A DNA stretch of 24,385 nucleotides from Erysipelotrichaceae bacterium UBA2227 (lineage in GTDB: Bacteria > Bacillota_I > Bacilli_A > Erysipelotrichales > Erysipelotrichaceae). The position numbers and the translations under genes were made by a program. The stretch spans positions 1 through 24,385 of the forward strand of contig DDYT01000064.1 of assembly GCA_002348095.1 (NCBI GenBank), written 5' to 3'. Below, piece after piece: positions 22,391 to 24,385 of the stretch (position 1 is its first letter; each line of letters opens with the position of its first letter). The notes below the pieces were generated by a model, which did no database searches, had not been told where the DNA came from, and saw only the letters and a program-made list of their open reading frames with translations.

Positions 22391-23834
22391 ACGCGACCAG
22401 CATCGTACGCTGATCGTCGAAGCGTTGAGTGAGCAGGTCAGTCAGCGCATCGTCTCTTTTGATGTTCCCGGTCATAAGCAGGGCAAAGGCAATCCGCTGT
22501 TGCGCGAATTTCTGGGCGATAAAGCCATTCAGTATGACCTCAACTCACGCAAACCGCTGGACTATCTGTGTTCGCCCACCGGCGTCATTCTTGAAGCGGA
22601 GAAAATCGCGGCCGAAGCGTTTGGGGCGGGGCATGCGTTTTTCATTGTCGGAGGAACCACAGCGGCCGTGCAGACGATGGTCATGTCGGCCTGTAAACAG
22701 GGCGATAAAATCATCTTGCCGCGCAATGTTCACCGCTCGGCGATCAATGCGCTGATATTGACCGGGGCCATACCGGTATATGTCAATCCGGGCATTGATG
22801 AAAAACTGGGCATCGGATTGGGAATGTCCAAAGCAGATATCGAAGCCGCGATCTTGGCTAATCCGGATGTAAAAGCCGTCTTTGTCAATAATCCGACCTA
22901 CTACGGGATTTGCGGTGATTTAAAAGGCATCGTCGACATCGCTCATCGCCACGGAGTCAAAGTGCTGGTCGATGAAGCCCATGGGACCCACTTTTATTTC
23001 GGAGATGACTTGCCAATCAGTGCCATGGCGGCCGGTGCCGATATGGCGGCGGTAAGCATGCACAAAACCGGCGGTTCACTGACCCAAAGTTCGTTTCTGC
23101 TGATCAAAGATGACCGGCAGACAAGCTATGTCCGCTCGATGCTCAATCTGACTCACACGACCAGCGGATCGTATCTGCTGTTGGCCTCGCTGGATATTGC
23201 CCGAAAGCATCTGGCGCTGGAAGGAAGAGCCGTATTTAAAAAAGTAGCCGAGCTGACGCGCTATGCAAGGGAAGAAATCCGAAAGGTCAGCGGGTATATC
23301 CCGTTTGATGAAGCATTGATCAATGGCGATACCATTTGCAATGTCGATCCGACCAAACTGTCCGTGTTTACCCGGGACATCGGTCTGACCGGCATCGAAA
23401 TCGCGGATATCCTGCGCGATGAATATGACATTCAGATCGAGTTCGGTGATTTGGGCAATATCCTGGCCATCATTTCGGTGGGGGATACCGCACTGAAAGT
23501 CGAACGACTGTTAGGTGCTTTGACCGATATCAAGCGAAAATATGCCAAAGATCCGGCCGGGATGCTGACGCAGGAATACATTCAGCCCGTCGTCGTCAAA
23601 ACACCGCGGGAAGCGTTTTATACACCGTGTGTGACCGTATCGATCGATGAAGCGATCGGAAAGGTCAGCGGCGAATCCATCATGGCTTACCCTCCGGGCA
23701 TACCGATTTGTGCGCCTGGGGAATATATAACGAAAGAAATCGTCGATATGATCCATTATGCAAAGTCCAAGGGCAGTTTTATTACCGGTCCTAAGGACAC
23801 CAGCATCCAAACGATCGACGTATTGGAGGACTAG
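22383..23834 (+). CDS. PLP-dependent Orn/Lys/Arg decarboxylase (aminotransferase fold)
   Basis: 483 residues from the ATG at 22383; a GAGGA site 8 nt upstream and the 8-nt overlap with speD support it over the longer frame. Signatures are 'SFDVPGHKQGKGN' (25-37), 'FFIVGGTTAAVQ' (cofactor phosphate), 'LPRNVHRSAI' (His117 stacks on PLP), 'VLVDEAHGTHF' (Asp197) and 'VSMHKTGGS' with the Schiff-base Lys228. The length matches the short Gram-positive type (about 480) lacking the N-terminal response-regulator-like wing domain. It could be an arginine (speA-like), lysine or ornithine decarboxylase. Between speD and speE it presumably feeds spermidine synthesis; an agmatinase gene beyond the window would favour arginine. 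Confidence 0.92.
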   Translation: MIKRDQHRTLIVEALSEQVSQRIVSFDVPGHKQGKGNPLLREFLGDKAIQYDLNSRKPLDYLCSPTGVILEAEKIAAEAFGAGHAFFIVGGTTAAVQTMVMSACKQGDKIILPRNVHRSAINALILTGAIPVYVNPGIDEKLGIGLGMSKADIEAAILANPDVKAVFVNNPTYYGICGDLKGIVDIAHRHGVKVLVDEAHGTHFYFGDDLPISAMAAGADMAAVSMHKTGGSLTQSSFLLIKDDRQTSYVRSMLNLTHTTSGSYLLLASLDIARKHLALEGRAVFKKVAELTRYAREEIRKVSGYIPFDEALINGDTICNVDPTKLSVFTRDIGLTGIEIADILRDEYDIQIEFGDLGNILAIISVGDTALKVERLLGALTDIKRKYAKDPAGMLTQEYIQPVVVKTPREAFYTPCVTVSIDEAIGKVSGESIMAYPPGIPICAPGEYITKEIVDMIHYAKSKGSFITGPKDTSIQTIDVLED

Positions 23835-23837
23835 AAC

Positions 23838-24385
23838 ATGGAACTTTGGTATACCGAACAACATACGGACAACGTCCGTTTCTCGATTTTAGTCGATCAG
23901 CAGCTCTATCAGGGTCAAAGTGACTTTCAGCGCATCGACGTTTTCCATTCCAAGGAATTCGGCAAGTTTTTCACTTTGGACGGACTGATGATGGTCACGG
24001 AAAAAGATGAATTTATTTACCACGATATGATCGTGCATGTGCCGATGGCGACCAATCCGGATATCAAACGGGTGTTGGTCATCGGGGCCGGGGATGGCGG
24101 AACCGTTCGAGAGTTATGCCGTTATCCGGGTGTTGAGCATATTGACATGGTCGAAATCGACAAGCTGGTCGTCGATGTCTGTCTGGAATTTTTCCCCAAT
24201 ACGACCGTCAGCTTCAGCGATCCGCGCGTCCATATTTTCTATGAGGACGGATTGAAATTCGTGCGTTCAAGAGTCAATGAGTATGATCTGATCATTGTGG
24301 ATTCCACCGATCCTTTCGGACCGGGGGAAGGGCTGTTTACCCGTGAGTTCTACGGAAACTGTTATCATGCTTTAAAGGAAAACGG
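23838..24385 (+). CDS. speE: Spermidine synthase (3' truncated by the window edge)
   Basis: Begins 3 nt after the decarboxylase stop, with TTGGAGGA as ribosome binding site, and stays open to the last base (182 codons visible of about 280). It opens 'MELWYTEQHTDNVRFSI', typical of bacterial SpeE. 'DEFIYHDMIVHVPM' holds substrate-contact residues, 'VLVIGAGDGGTVREL' binds decarboxylated SAM, 'YEDGLKFV' contacts the adenine region, and 'DSTDPFGPGEGLF' carries the catalytic aspartates. It transfers aminopropyl to putrescine or a related diamine. It completes the speD-decarboxylase-speE set. Confidence 0.95.
   Translation, partial: MELWYTEQHTDNVRFSILVDQQLYQGQSDFQRIDVFHSKEFGKFFTLDGLMMVTEKDEFIYHDMIVHVPMATNPDIKRVLVIGAGDGGTVRELCRYPGVEHIDMVEIDKLVVDVCLEFFPNTTVSFSDPRVHIFYEDGLKFVRSRVNEYDLIIVDSTDPFGPGEGLFTREFYGNCYHALKEN

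Noticed and set aside
1..24385. CRISPR arrays, insertion sequences, prophage or integron features
   Set aside because: No spaced direct repeats, transposase/integrase genes or terminal inverted repeats were seen on reading the window.

Overview
The window looks like chromosome from a low- to mid-G+C, anaerobic, Gram-positive-type member of the Firmicutes/Bacillota. Supporting signs are strong AGGAGG ribosome binding sites, three lipoproteins with Gram-positive-style lipoboxes and no outer-membrane genes, a perfect CcpA cre site in front of pflB, an oxygen-sensitive glycyl-radical fermentation enzyme, a VanZ-family gene, an RpiR regulator and a clustered polyamine operon. UGA is used as stop. 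The class cannot be fixed from sequence reading alone; Erysipelotrichia or a relative is a guess. I see no phage, transposase, CRISPR array, rRNA or tRNA.

Layout. 1-905: 3' end of a membrane-anchored surface protein with a cadherin-like beta-sandwich, closed by a terminator. 989-1555: a GNAT acetyltransferase. 1688-3975: a polysaccharide flippase and a fumarylacetoacetase-family enzyme (1-nt overlap), closed by a terminator. 4065-6089: a membrane PAS-PAS-GGDEF-HD-GYP cyclic-di-GMP protein under its own promoter. 6166-9784: a compressed six-gene operon in which every junction overlaps: short 4'-phosphopantetheinyl transferase, VanZ-like protein, Gfo/Idh/MocA oxidoreductase, HAD phosphatase and a split ChrA transporter pair.

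9803-14630: the most unusual region. It holds three paralogous lipoprotein serpins, all on the minus strand. All have inhibitory-type hinges, but the predicted P1-P1' pairs differ (Lys-Ser, Thr-Ser, Glu-Ser), as if one scaffold had been diversified against different proteases. A plus-strand GNAT / nucleoside deoxyribosyltransferase pair (11146-12137) lies between serpin 1 and serpins 2-3, and both convergent junctions carry apparently bidirectional terminators. An RpiR-family regulator (14801-15667) is divergent from the serpin 3-2 operon, with a perfect 8-bp inverted repeat over its promoter.

15700-19979: fermentation block. A promoter and a compact structured RNA with mutually exclusive stems and an intrinsic terminator come first, then a cre site, pflB-pflA, and a separately promoted butyrate-kinase-family gene. 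PFL would convert pyruvate to acetyl-CoA and formate; the kinase would make ATP from an acyl phosphate.

20119-21476: an uncharacterised helical-repeat protein overlapping a cytoplasmic esterase-fold protein. 21566-24385 (window end): polyamine operon speD, a PLP Orn/Lys/Arg decarboxylase, and the start of speE. The decarboxylase would supply a diamine (directly or via agmatine) and SpeD the aminopropyl donor for SpeE.
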